A DNA stretch of 64,000 nucleotides from Verrucomicrobiia bacterium (GTDB lineage: Bacteria > Verrucomicrobiota > Verrucomicrobiia > Limisphaerales > DSYF01): the NCBI GenBank assembly GCA_035765895.1, contig DASTWL010000033.1, positions 99,680 to 163,679 on the forward strand, in the 5' to 3' direction. The notes below the pieces were generated by a model. That model made no database searches and was not told the DNA's origin. It saw nothing but the letters and a program-made list of their open reading frames with translations. Of the stretch, positions 1 through 7,790 are shown piece by piece; position 1 is the stretch's first letter, and each line of letters starts with the position of its first letter. The position numbers were made by a program, and so were the translations under genes.

Positions 1-246
1 GTGGCCCTTTACAATTACGCGCTGCGGGGCGAAAACAAGAAGGCCGACGCGTTGTATCGCTGGTTCCTGCCCCTGCTGCGCATGGACACCGTTCCGAAGT
101 TCGTCCAGCTCATCAAGCTGGTGCAGCAGGAAATCGGCATGGGTCACGAGCGCGTCCGGGCGCCGCGCTGCGTGATGGCGGGCGCCGAACGCAAGGCCGC
201 GCTGGCCACCTTGAAAGCCGCCCTGGCCAAACGTCCAAAGCTGTAA
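1..246 (+). CDS. DapA-family (dihydrodipicolinate synthase-like) lyase/aldolase, C-terminal fragment
   Basis: Only the last ~81 residues lie in the window; the GTG at base 1 is an accident of the cut, not a start. The helical tail, with the run LPLLRMDTVPKFVQLIKLV followed by RAPR and a final helix starting near GAERKAAL, is typical of the C-terminal helical domain of the DHDPS/NAL superfamily. The Schiff-base lysine domain is outside the window. A 5-base gap separates it from a 2,5-dioxovalerate dehydrogenase gene, so the pair probably acts in sugar-acid (glucarate/galactarate or 2-keto-3-deoxy acid) or hydroxyproline catabolism, where a DapA-family dehydratase/deaminase makes the semialdehyde oxidised next. 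Lysine biosynthesis is less likely from this context. Exact substrate unknown. Confidence 0.75.
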   Translation: MALYNYALRGENKKADALYRWFLPLLRMDTVPKFVQLIKLVQQEIGMGHERVRAPRCVMAGAERKAALATLKAALAKRPKL

Positions 247-251
247 ACACC

Positions 252-1844
252 ATGAATCTGACGGGTCTCTCCATCCTCGGTCAAAGTCGCGTGCCGGCGG
301 CCGGCGCGCCCAAAACCGCCCTCAACCCCGCCACGGGCCGCCCGCTCGGGCCGGATTTTTTCTGGGCCACCAACGTCGATGTGGATGCGGCGGCGCACCT
401 CGCGGCGCAGGCGTTCAGCGAATTCCGACGCTGGTCCGGCGCGCAGCGGCAGCGGTTGTTGCAACGCGTGGCCGAGCTGCTGGAAGCGAACGGCCCGGCG
501 ATTGTGGAGCGCGCGCAACAGGAAACCGCCCTGCCCGCCGCGCGGTTGCAGGGCGAACTCGCGCGGACCTGCTTTCAGCTCCGCCTCTACGGTGAGGCGG
601 CCGCAACGGGCCTGTGCGCGGGAGCCCGCATCGACCACGCCGACCCAAACCGCAAACCGCTGCCGAAGCCGGATCTGCGTTCAATGCTCGTGCCGCTGGG
701 ACCAGTGGTGGTGTTCAGCGCCAGCAATTTCCCGCTCGCCTTTTCCGTGGCGGGCGGCGACACGGCGGCCGCATTTGCCGCCGGTTGTCCCGTGATCGTA
801 AAACCCCACCAGGGACACCTCGGCACTTCTGAAATGGTCGGGCTGCTCGTGCAGCAGGCGGCGCGCGAGACTGGCGCGCCGGACGGCGTCTTTTCCCTGC
901 TTTACGGCGACGGGGCGAACCTGGGCATCGCGCTGGTAAAGCATCCGCTCATCAAGGCCGTGGGCTTCACCGGTTCGCGCCGTGGCGGCCGGGCGTTGAT
1001 GGATGCCGCCGCCGCGCGGCCTGAGCCCATTCCGGTCTATGCCGAGATGGGCAGCATCAATCCGGTTTTCGTGTTCACCAACGCGCTGGCCCAGCGGGCC
1101 GGGGAAATCGCCACCGGACTGCACGGCTCGGTGACCTTGGGCGTCGGCCAGTTCTGCACCAATCCGGGCCTCGTGTTCATCGAAGCCGGCGCGGCGGCGC
1201 AGGAATGCATCGCCAAGCTCGCTGATCTGATCCGCGGCACCGCGCCAGGCACGATGTTGACGGCGGGACTGTGTGCGGCCTACCGGCAGGGCGTGGAAAA
1301 ATTCACCCAGACCGCCGGCGTGAAATTGCTGGCCCGCGCGGAGGCCGAGGCCGGTCCGGGCGGCGCCCAGGCCGGGGCCGCGCTGTTCAGCACGACCGCG
1401 GAAACCTTCCTGAATCATCACAGCCTGATGGACGAGGTGTTTGGCCCGTCCACGCTGATCGTGGAATGCACCTCCCGCGCGCAGATGCTGGCGGCGGCGC
1501 GGCAAATCGAGGGCCAACTGACCGCCACCATTCACGCCACGCCCGAGGAACTCGGCGCCAATCAGGAGCTGGTTGACGTCCTGAGCCAGAAAGCCGGCCG
1601 GCTCCTGTTCAACGGTTTTCCCACCGGCGTGGAAGTGGCCCACGCCATGACGCATGGCGGGCCGTATCCCGCGACGTCCGACGGCCGTTCCACGTCCGTG
1701 GGCACGCGCGCCATCGAACGCTTTCTGCGGCCGGTCAGCTACCAGAATTTTCCCGACGCCGCGCTGCCGCCGGAATTGCAGGAGGCAAATCCACTGCGTC
1801 TCGTGCGGCTGTGCGATGGAAAGATGCAACTCCCGAACGGCTAG
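252..1844 (+). CDS. NADP-type 2,5-dioxovalerate (alpha-ketoglutarate semialdehyde) dehydrogenase
   Basis: 530-residue aldehyde dehydrogenase oxidising 2,5-dioxopentanoate to 2-oxoglutarate, inferred from subgroup resemblance. The ALDH fold shows SASNFPLAFSVAGGDTAAA near residues 155-175, the VIVKPH cofactor motif, GFTGSRRGGRAL, the EMGSINPVF element carrying the general-base Glu, and the catalytic Cys302 in GQFCTNPG. The SINP and GQFCTNPGL signatures are those of the KGSADH branch rather than betaine- or succinate-semialdehyde enzymes. It is translationally close to the upstream DapA-family gene, which fits a two-step dehydratase/dehydrogenase module. Its TAG stop shares a CTAG palindrome with the stop of the convergent M20 gene, leaving no room for a terminator. 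Confidence 0.85.
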   Translation: MNLTGLSILGQSRVPAAGAPKTALNPATGRPLGPDFFWATNVDVDAAAHLAAQAFSEFRRWSGAQRQRLLQRVAELLEANGPAIVERAQQETALPAARLQGELARTCFQLRLYGEAAATGLCAGARIDHADPNRKPLPKPDLRSMLVPLGPVVVFSASNFPLAFSVAGGDTAAAFAAGCPVIVKPHQGHLGTSEMVGLLVQQAARETGAPDGVFSLLYGDGANLGIALVKHPLIKAVGFTGSRRGGRALMDAAAARPEPIPVYAEMGSINPVFVFTNALAQRAGEIATGLHGSVTLGVGQFCTNPGLVFIEAGAAAQECIAKLADLIRGTAPGTMLTAGLCAAYRQGVEKFTQTAGVKLLARAEAEAGPGGAQAGAALFSTTAETFLNHHSLMDEVFGPSTLIVECTSRAQMLAAARQIEGQLTATIHATPEELGANQELVDVLSQKAGRLLFNGFPTGVEVAHAMTHGGPYPATSDGRSTSVGTRAIERFLRPVSYQNFPDAALPPELQEANPLRLVRLCDGKMQLPNG

Positions 1845-3091
1845 CCGCGCGCCTGAATCCAGCGCATCACCTTTTCCGCCAGCTTGTCGAGGGCGATCAC
1901 GCTGAGGGCCAGGTGCTCCTCCCGCGTGTCCTCAATCTTGTTGTGACTGATGCCGTGCAGGCTTTGCACGAACATCATGACGGTGGGAATGCCGGCCGCC
2001 GCGACTTCCGCCGCGTCGTGCAACGGTCCGCTCGGCAGGCGGTGTGAACGGCCGCAGGTTTCCCGGATCGCCTCATCGCACAGTTCGATCAGTTCCGGCG
2101 CGAACGGCCGCGGGGCAATCTGCCAGAGACGTTCCCAGGAAACGTCAACCCGGCCCTCCCGGGCGAAGCGTTCACTGGCTGCCTTTGCCTCGGCCAGCAT
2201 TTGGGCCAGTTGGGCGGCGTCCAGATGGCGCTGATCCAGCGTGATGCGGCATTGTTCCACCACGCTGGTGACAATTCCCGGCTTGGTGCTGCACGAGCCG
2301 ATGGTGCAGACACCGGCGCCGCTGCGTTCGGCGATGCGGTAAATTTCCGGACTCATCCGGGCCGCCGCCAGAAGCGCATCCTTGCGCCGGTTCATCGGCG
2401 TGCTGCCTGAATGCGCCGCCTGGCCGTGGAACGTGATGGCGTGACGTTCCACCCCGAACGTCCCCAGCACGGCGCCCAGCGGCAGGTCCAGATCCAGCAG
2501 CACGGGACCTTGCTCGATGTGCAGCTCGAGGTAGGCCGCCGCACCGCGGAGTTCCCGCCCGCTGTCCTTCAAGCGCTCAAAATCAATGCCCACCTGCTTC
2601 AGCGCGTCCGGCAGGCGAATGCCGTCCTTGTCCTGAAGCCCGCGCGCTTCCGCCATGTCCAGATGGCCGGAACAGGCGGACGAACCGAACAGGCTTTTGC
2701 CAAAGCGCGCCCCTTCCTCGTCTGCCCAATCGACGAGCCGCACGGTGACAGGCGGACGGCCGTGATATTGCGCGTTGAGGCGCCGCAGAATTTCCACGCC
2801 TGCCAGCACGTTCAGGCAGCCGTCCAGCCAGCCGCCGTTGGGCACCGAATCCATGTGCCCGCCGATGAGCAGCGCGCGGTCCGACTCCCCGCGCAAGGTG
2901 AACCACGTGTTGCCCGCGGCGTCGTCGTGGATTTCGAGCGGCAGTCCCGCGACCTTCTCGCGCAGCCAGGCGCGCGCCCGCACCCACGTGGGTGTGAAGG
3001 CGACGCGCTGGGCGCCGTTGGCGTCGGCGGTCAGCGTGCGCAGTTCCTTGAGTTCGGCGATGGTGCGTTCGGGATGAAGCGGAGCGTTCAT
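1841..3091 (-). CDS. M20-family N-carbamoyl amino acid amidohydrolase, probable beta-ureidopropionase
   Basis: 416-residue binuclear zinc amidohydrolase of the HyuC/AllC/beta-ureidopropionase group. Visible metal ligands are His79 (GGHMDSV), Asp90 (DGCLN), the Glu pair at 125-126 (DEEGARFG), His191 (ELHIEQGP) and a C-terminal His in GISHNKIED. The lid/dimerisation domain carries the substrate motif GQAAHSGSTPMNRRKD. The family hydrolyses N-carbamoyl-beta-alanine, N-carbamoyl-L-amino acids or allantoate. The divergent neighbours (PreA, dihydropyrimidinase, aminotransferase) favour N-carbamoyl-beta-alanine and N-carbamoyl-beta-aminoisobutyrate as substrates, releasing CO2 and NH3. It faces preA across an 81-base divergent promoter region. 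Allantoate amidohydrolase is the main alternative. Confidence 0.85.
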   Translation of the reverse strand: MNAPLHPERTIAELKELRTLTADANGAQRVAFTPTWVRARAWLREKVAGLPLEIHDDAAGNTWFTLRGESDRALLIGGHMDSVPNGGWLDGCLNVLAGVEILRRLNAQYHGRPPVTVRLVDWADEEGARFGKSLFGSSACSGHLDMAEARGLQDKDGIRLPDALKQVGIDFERLKDSGRELRGAAAYLELHIEQGPVLLDLDLPLGAVLGTFGVERHAITFHGQAAHSGSTPMNRRKDALLAAARMSPEIYRIAERSGAGVCTIGSCSTKPGIVTSVVEQCRITLDQRHLDAAQLAQMLAEAKAASERFAREGRVDVSWERLWQIAPRPFAPELIELCDEAIRETCGRSHRLPSGPLHDAAEVAAAGIPTVMMFVQSLHGISHNKIEDTREEHLALSVIALDKLAEKVMRWIQARG

Positions 3092-3158
3092 GCGTCGGCA
3101 AGTTTCTAGTGGCGGACCCGTTTGCCGCGGGATTATGCTGCCGCGTTAAATTAAAATT

Positions 3159-3165
3159 GGGAGGG
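3159..3165 (+). promoter_or_regulatory. Strong Shine-Dalgarno of preA
   Basis: GGGAGGG lies 7 bases before the ATG at 3173, downstream of an AT-rich stretch (ttaaattaaaatt) in the otherwise GC-rich divergent spacer 3092-3172. It fixes the preA start and suggests the spacer holds the promoters for both arms of the pyrimidine cluster. I could not assign convincing -35/-10 boxes. Confidence 0.6.
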
Positions 3166-3172
3166 TAAAGTT

Positions 3173-4297
3173 ATGCCGACGCTGGCCACGACTGTTGATG
3201 GCTTGAAACTACCGAACCCGTTTGTGATCGGTTCGGGACCGCCCGGAACCAATCTCAACGTCATCACGAAAGCCTTTCAGGAAGGCTGGGGCGCCGTCAT
3301 CGCCAAGACGGTCAGCCTTGATGCTGCCAAGGTCATCAACGTGACACCGCGCTACGCCAAGCTCCACTCGGCCGACGGCCAGGAAGTCATCGGCTGGGAA
3401 AACATCGAGCTGATCAGCGACCGGCCGTTCAAGCTGTGGGAGGGCGAATTCAAGAAGTGCAAGGATCTGTTCCCCGACCGCGTGCTCATCGCCTCGGTCA
3501 TGGAGGAATACCGCAAGGACGCGTGGGTGGAAATCATCGAGCGGTGCCAGGCCTGCGGCGTGGACGGCTTCGAGTTGAACTTTTCCTGCCCGCACGGGCT
3601 GCCCGAACGCAAGATGGGCGCCGCCATGGGTGAAAACCCCGAAATCCTTCACGAGGTGGTGGGCTGGGTCATGAGCGTCGCGAAGAAGCCCGTCTGGGCA
3701 AAGATGACCCCCAACGTGACGCACATCGAAGATCCCAGCCGCGCCGCATTGCAGGCCGGCGCCACGGGTATCAGCGCCATCAACACCATCCGCAGCGTCA
3801 TGGGTGTGAACCTCGACACCCTGCGGCCCGAGCCCAATGTCGAAGGCTACACGACGCCGGGCGGCTATTCGAGCCGCGCCATCAAACCCATCGCACTCCG
3901 CATGGTCATGGAAGCGGCCCAGCTTATCCGGCGGGAATTCCCGGGCCGCTCTCTGTCCGCCATCGGCGGCGTGGAGTCCGGCCACGACGCGGCCGAGTTC
4001 ATTTTGCTGGGCGCGGACACGGTTCAGGTTTGCACCGGCGTCATGAAATTCGGCTACGCGCACGTGAGGCCGATGTGCGACCAGTTGCTCGCGTTCATGG
4101 CGAAACACAACTTTGCCACGCTGGCGGACTTCAAAGGCCGCAGCCTGGATTATTTCACCACCCACGCCGACCTCGTCAGGCGCCAGGCCGAGCGCAAAGC
4201 GGCGCAAAAGGCTGCCGCCGGGGGCAAGGCGGTCAGGAGCGACGCCGAATGGACCGGCGACGAGTTCGTGAAACAATCCAACGCGTTGTCGCGTTGA
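3173..4297 (+). CDS. preA: Dihydropyrimidine dehydrogenase catalytic subunit PreA, lacking the C-terminal ferredoxin domain
   Basis: 374-residue FMN-binding TIM-barrel protein that reduces the C5-C6 bond of uracil/thymine, first step of reductive pyrimidine catabolism. The N-terminus (LPNPFVIGSGPPGTN), the active-site loop NFSCPHG with catalytic Cys139, the AINTIRSVMGVNLDTL segment and the SAIGGVESGHDAAEFILLGA FMN-phosphate site are all as in PreA/DPD. E. coli PreA is about 411 residues and ends in two [4Fe-4S] motifs. Here the barrel is followed instead by an Ala/Lys-rich tail without any CxxCxxC motif. No PreT (flavin/NADH subunit) lies nearby, so the electron donor is unknown. The first gene of the plus-strand arm, 44 bases before mmsA. 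Confidence 0.88.
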   Translation: MPTLATTVDGLKLPNPFVIGSGPPGTNLNVITKAFQEGWGAVIAKTVSLDAAKVINVTPRYAKLHSADGQEVIGWENIELISDRPFKLWEGEFKKCKDLFPDRVLIASVMEEYRKDAWVEIIERCQACGVDGFELNFSCPHGLPERKMGAAMGENPEILHEVVGWVMSVAKKPVWAKMTPNVTHIEDPSRAALQAGATGISAINTIRSVMGVNLDTLRPEPNVEGYTTPGGYSSRAIKPIALRMVMEAAQLIRREFPGRSLSAIGGVESGHDAAEFILLGADTVQVCTGVMKFGYAHVRPMCDQLLAFMAKHNFATLADFKGRSLDYFTTHADLVRRQAERKAAQKAAAGGKAVRSDAEWTGDEFVKQSNALSR

Positions 4298-4341
4298 GCC
4301 GGACGTCATCCGCCGCGCACACACCGACCCCGGGGAAGCTT

Positions 4342-5838
4342 ATGGCCGCAACACTTGAACCGTGTCCGTTCTTCATCGGCGGCGAATGGGTGCAACCCCG
4401 CCTTGCCGGCACGCCCGTTTTCAACCCTTCCGTGGGCGAGGTCATCGCCGAATGTCCCGCCGGCACGGCAGCCGAGGTCAACGCCGCCGTGGAGGCCGCG
4501 CAGGCGGCTTTTCCCGCGTGGATGCAGACACCCGTGGTCGAACGGGTGCGGATTCTGGCGAGGTTCAAGATGTTGCTCGAAGAAAACTTTGAAGCCATTG
4601 TCCGCTGCAACACGCGGGAACACGGCAAGACACTCGTGGAATCGCGCGGCGACGTGAAGCGCGGCCTGGAGGTCATTGAATTTGCCCTCGGCGTCCCGTC
4701 CTTGATGATGGGCGAGGTGCTGGAAAACGTGGCGCGGGGCATTGATTGCGAAGCCATCCGCCAGCCGCTGGGCGTGTGTGCGGGCATCACGCCGTTCAAC
4801 TTTCCGGCAATGGTGCCGTTGTGGATGTATCCCATCGCCATCGCCTGCGGCAATACGTTCGTCCTCAAGCCGAGCGAAAAGGTTCCGCTCACCGCGCTCA
4901 AAATCGCGCGGCTGCTGGAGCAGGCCGGGCTGCCCAAGGGCGTGCTGAACATTGTCCACGGCGGCCGCGAGGTCGTGGACGCCCTGCTCACGCATCCCAA
5001 GGTCCGGGCGATTTCCTTCGTTGGTTCCACGCCGATCGCGCGTTACATCTACGAAGTCGGCACCCGGCACGGCAAACGCGTCCAGGCCAACGGCGGCGCC
5101 AAGAATTACGTGATCATCATGCCCGATGCCGATGTGGAAAACACCACGCGCGGAGTGATTGAGGCCGCTTTTGGCTGCGCCGGCGAACGGTGCATGGCCG
5201 GGTCCACCGCCGTGCTGGTTCGCGGCGCCGAGCAGACCGTTTTGCCCACGCTGGTCGAAGCCACCCAACGCCTCAAGGTCGGCCCGACGGACCGCGACGC
5301 CCAGCCGGACATGGGCGCGGTCATCACCCGGCAGCACCGTGACCGCGTGGTGCAACTGATTGAAGCCGGCGTGGCGGAAGGCGCGAAAATTCCAGCGGAC
5401 GGACGACGGGTGAAGATTCCCGAAGCGCCAAAGGGATTTTATGTGGGCCCAACCATTCTCGATCACGTGGATCACCAGATGACCGTGGCGCGTGAGGAGA
5501 TTTTCGGCCCCGTGTTGAACGTGATGCACATGGAAGATCTGAACGACGCCATCGACCTGGCGAACCGCTCCTGCTACGGCAACGGGGCGTCCATCTTCAC
5601 GCGCTCCGGCAAGGCGGCGCGCGAATTCAAGCACCGCGTAAAGGCGGGCATGGTGGGCATCAACATTGGCGTGCCGGCGTCGATGGCGTGGTTCCCGTTC
5701 AACGGGTGGGACGAATCCTTCTTTGGCGACCTGCATATGCAGGGCAAGGAGGGCGTGCAGTTCTTCACACAACTGAAGGTGACCACGAGCCGCTGGTTCA
5801 GCTACGGCGAAGAGGACATCTGGCACAGAGAAAAGTGA
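4342..5838 (+). CDS. mmsA: Methylmalonate/malonate-semialdehyde dehydrogenase (CoA-acylating)
   Basis: 498-residue CoA-dependent ALDH-superfamily enzyme converting (methyl)malonate semialdehyde to propionyl-CoA/acetyl-CoA plus CO2. The motifs GITPFNFPAMVPLWM, FVLKPSEKVP, SFVGSTPIARYIY and NGGAKNYVIIMPDAD, and the catalytic Cys284 in GCAGERCMAGS, are diagnostic of the MmsA group. The classical ALDH general-base Glu is replaced by Asn in GGAKN, as expected for CoA-acylating members. I chose ATG 4342, after the agctt spacer, because homology begins there; the open frame extends further upstream into preA. In this cluster it would finish off the semialdehydes made by the aminotransferase at 7791. 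Its TGA overlaps the left inverted repeat of the next gene. Confidence 0.9.
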   Translation: MAATLEPCPFFIGGEWVQPRLAGTPVFNPSVGEVIAECPAGTAAEVNAAVEAAQAAFPAWMQTPVVERVRILARFKMLLEENFEAIVRCNTREHGKTLVESRGDVKRGLEVIEFALGVPSLMMGEVLENVARGIDCEAIRQPLGVCAGITPFNFPAMVPLWMYPIAIACGNTFVLKPSEKVPLTALKIARLLEQAGLPKGVLNIVHGGREVVDALLTHPKVRAISFVGSTPIARYIYEVGTRHGKRVQANGGAKNYVIIMPDADVENTTRGVIEAAFGCAGERCMAGSTAVLVRGAEQTVLPTLVEATQRLKVGPTDRDAQPDMGAVITRQHRDRVVQLIEAGVAEGAKIPADGRRVKIPEAPKGFYVGPTILDHVDHQMTVAREEIFGPVLNVMHMEDLNDAIDLANRSCYGNGASIFTRSGKAAREFKHRVKAGMVGINIGVPASMAWFPFNGWDESFFGDLHMQGKEGVQFFTQLKVTTSRWFSYGEEDIWHREK

Positions 5839-5860
5839 CAAGTGATCGGCGATGAGTGAC
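5835..5860 (+). repeat. Left inverted repeat flanking the four-helix-bundle gene
   Basis: 26-base element, GTGACA-A-GTGAT-CGGC-GATG-A-GTGAC. It covers the mmsA stop codon (TGA at 5836) and supplies the ATG (5852) of the four-helix-bundle gene. The reverse complement of 6287-6312 matches it at 21 of 26 positions by my alignment. This GTGAYNNGTGAT/GAGTGAC type resembles a dispersed repeat class; whether it is mobile is an inference. Confidence 0.6.
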
Positions 5861-6280
5861 GAGCCGAAACATCGAACGGCGAGCGCCGATGGCAAGGTGC
5901 AGAGCTGTCGCGATTTGCTCGTTTGGCAAAAGGGCATTTCGCTCGCGAAGATGATTTGCAGAATTACGGCTGAATTTCCGCCAGAAGAAAAGTTCGGGCT
6001 CATTTCGCAAATGCGACGGGCTGCTGTTTCTGTCCCTTCAAACATTGCTGAAGGACAGGCTCGGCACACAAGCGGAGGATTTGTTCAATTTATTTCTCAC
6101 GCCGAGGGTTCGCTTGCCGAACTCGACACCCAATTAACTCTCGCGGCGGGACTCGGTTTTCTTTCGACGCAAGAATCCCTGCCATGTGCAGATTCCATCC
6201 ACGAACAGCGGCGCATGCTGAATGGCCTGCGCCGTGTTGTTAGTGGGCAGAAACCTGCTGCCCCAAGCGGCCAGAGATGA
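5852..6280 (+). CDS. Four-helix-bundle protein of the 23S rRNA intervening-sequence (IVP/S23) family
   Basis: 142 residues. The sequence follows the family pattern closely: CRDLLVWQKGISLAKMI, then FPPEEKFGLISQMRRAAVSVP and SNIAEGQARH, then a last helix with GSLAELDTQLTLAAGLGFL. Members form a small pentameric helical bundle and are best known from ORFs inside 23S rRNA intervening sequences; the biochemical role is not established. It interrupts the pyrimidine cluster between mmsA and the dihydropyrimidinase gene and is bracketed by an inverted repeat, so it is probably an acquired cassette unrelated to pyrimidine breakdown. The final ~20 residues, past the last helix, are degenerate and may be read-through into spacer. 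Confidence 0.85.
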   Translation: MSDEPKHRTASADGKVQSCRDLLVWQKGISLAKMICRITAEFPPEEKFGLISQMRRAAVSVPSNIAEGQARHTSGGFVQFISHAEGSLAELDTQLTLAAGLGFLSTQESLPCADSIHEQRRMLNGLRRVVSGQKPAAPSGQR

Positions 6281-6286
6281 CAACTT

Positions 6287-6312
6287 GTCACGCATCACAC
6301 ATCACATGTCAC
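6287..6312 (-). repeat. Right inverted repeat flanking the four-helix-bundle gene
   Basis: Read on the minus strand: GTGACA-T-GTGAT-GTGT-GATG-C-GTGAC, 21/26 identical to the element at 5835-5860. It begins a few bases after the stop of the four-helix gene and contains the ATG (6306) of the dihydropyrimidinase gene, so both inner genes start within repeat copies. Confidence 0.6.
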
Positions 6313-7688
6313 TCCTCATCAAAAACGGTGAAATCGTCACGGCGAGCGAACGCTACGTGGCCGATATCCTCTGCGAGAACGAAACCATCGCGCGCATCGA
6401 CCGCGGCATCACGCCGCCGAAGGGGGCGGAAGTGATCGACGCGCGGGGCAAATTCGTTTTCCCCGGCTTCATCGACCCGCACGTCCACATTTACCTGCCC
6501 TTCATGGGAACGTTCGCCAAGGACGACTACCGCACGGGCAGCCAGGCGGCGCTGGTGGGCGGCACCACGACGCTGATCGAGATGTGCTGCCCGGCCCGTT
6601 CGGACGATGCACTGAAGAGCTTCGAGCTTTGGCGGGGCAAGGCCGAGGGCAAATCCGCGTGCGACTTCACGTTCCACATGGGCGTGACAAGATTTGACGC
6701 CCGCACAGAGCGGCAGCTGCGTGAAATCGTCCGGCGCGGCATCAGCTCCTTCAAAATCTTTCTCGCTTACAAAGGCGCGTTTGGCATCGACGACACGGAG
6801 CTGTATCGCACGCTGAAGCTGGCAAAGGAGCTGGGCGTCATCGTCACGGCGCACTGCGAAAACGAGACGCTCGTGACCGAACGCTGCCGCGAGCTGCTGG
6901 CTGCGGGCAAAACCGGCCCGGGTTTCCACGAACCGAGCCGGCCCGTGCAGGTTGAAGCCGAAGGCGTGCATCATTTGATGACCTTTGCCGAACTCACCGG
7001 CGCGGCGACCTACATCGTCCACCTCAGTTGCCGGGAAGCCCTGGCCGAAGCCGTCGCCGCGCGGCAACGTGGCGTGCGCGTTGCGGTGGAAACGCTCATC
7101 CAATACCTGACGCTCGACAAAACCTACGCCGAGAAGCCGCGCTTCGAGGGCGCCAAGTATGTGATGTCGCCGCCCCTGCGCGACAAATGCAACCAGGACA
7201 TCCTCTGGCACGGCCTGCGCGACGGGCTCATTCAAACGGTCGCCACCGACCATGCGCCGTTTGATTTCCGGAAGCAAAAGGCGATGGGCAAAAATGATTT
7301 CACCAAAATCCCCAACGGCATCCCCTCGCTCGAGGACCGCATCAACCTGCTTTACACCCACGGCGTGAAGGCCGGCCGGATTGACCTGCACACGTTCGTG
7401 AATGTCGCCAGCACCCAGGCCGCCAAACTCTTCGGCCTTTTCCCGCGCAAAGGTGCCATCCAACCGGGCGCGGACGCGGACCTCGTCGTTTATGACCCGC
7501 GTTACCGCAGCCGAATCTCGGTGAAAACACAGCACATGAATCTTGATTACAGCGCGTTTGAAGGCTGGAAGATTGCGGGCCGGCCCAGCGTGGTGACGGT
7601 GCGCGGTCAGATTGCCGTTCGCGATGGGAAGTTTGTCGGCAAGATTGGTCACGGCAAATTCCTCGCGCGCCAACCGGGACATTTCTGA
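6306..7688 (+). CDS. Dihydropyrimidinase (D-hydantoinase)
   Basis: 460-residue cyclic amidohydrolase opening dihydrouracil/dihydrothymine to N-carbamoyl-beta-amino acids. All binuclear metal ligands are visible at the textbook spacing: His59 and His61 (DPHVHIYLP), carboxylated Lys150 (SSFKIFLAYKG), His183 (AHCENE), His239 (IVHLS) and Asp315 (ATDHAPF). Homology starts at ATG 6306 (MSLLIKNGEIV); the frame is open further upstream but that part reads through the repeat. It provides step two of the reductive pathway between PreA and the M20 amidohydrolase. Hydantoinase activity on 5-substituted hydantoins is possible, but the neighbours favour dihydropyrimidines. Confidence 0.92.
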   Translation: MSLLIKNGEIVTASERYVADILCENETIARIDRGITPPKGAEVIDARGKFVFPGFIDPHVHIYLPFMGTFAKDDYRTGSQAALVGGTTTLIEMCCPARSDDALKSFELWRGKAEGKSACDFTFHMGVTRFDARTERQLREIVRRGISSFKIFLAYKGAFGIDDTELYRTLKLAKELGVIVTAHCENETLVTERCRELLAAGKTGPGFHEPSRPVQVEAEGVHHLMTFAELTGAATYIVHLSCREALAEAVAARQRGVRVAVETLIQYLTLDKTYAEKPRFEGAKYVMSPPLRDKCNQDILWHGLRDGLIQTVATDHAPFDFRKQKAMGKNDFTKIPNGIPSLEDRINLLYTHGVKAGRIDLHTFVNVASTQAAKLFGLFPRKGAIQPGADADLVVYDPRYRSRISVKTQHMNLDYSAFEGWKIAGRPSVVTVRGQIAVRDGKFVGKIGHGKFLARQPGHF

Positions 7689-7790
7689 ACATGCCTCCCG
7701 TGTCAGTTCCATGCGTGGTTCATCGATTTTGCGGTGTCATTTGTCCTTTACCTGGGGCCGCGCAAAGCGTTTCCCCGAGCCTGAAATCAC

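Noticed and set aside
1841..1844. Shared CTAG stop codons of convergent genes as a regulatory element
   Set aside because: A compact gene junction is the simpler explanation; CTAG merely encodes TAG on both strands.
4306..6069. Long minus-strand open frame (587 codons) opposite mmsA
   Set aside because: It lies antisense to the well-conserved MmsA protein, has Arg/His-rich low-complexity translation and no recognisable family; typical shadow frame of GC-rich coding DNA.
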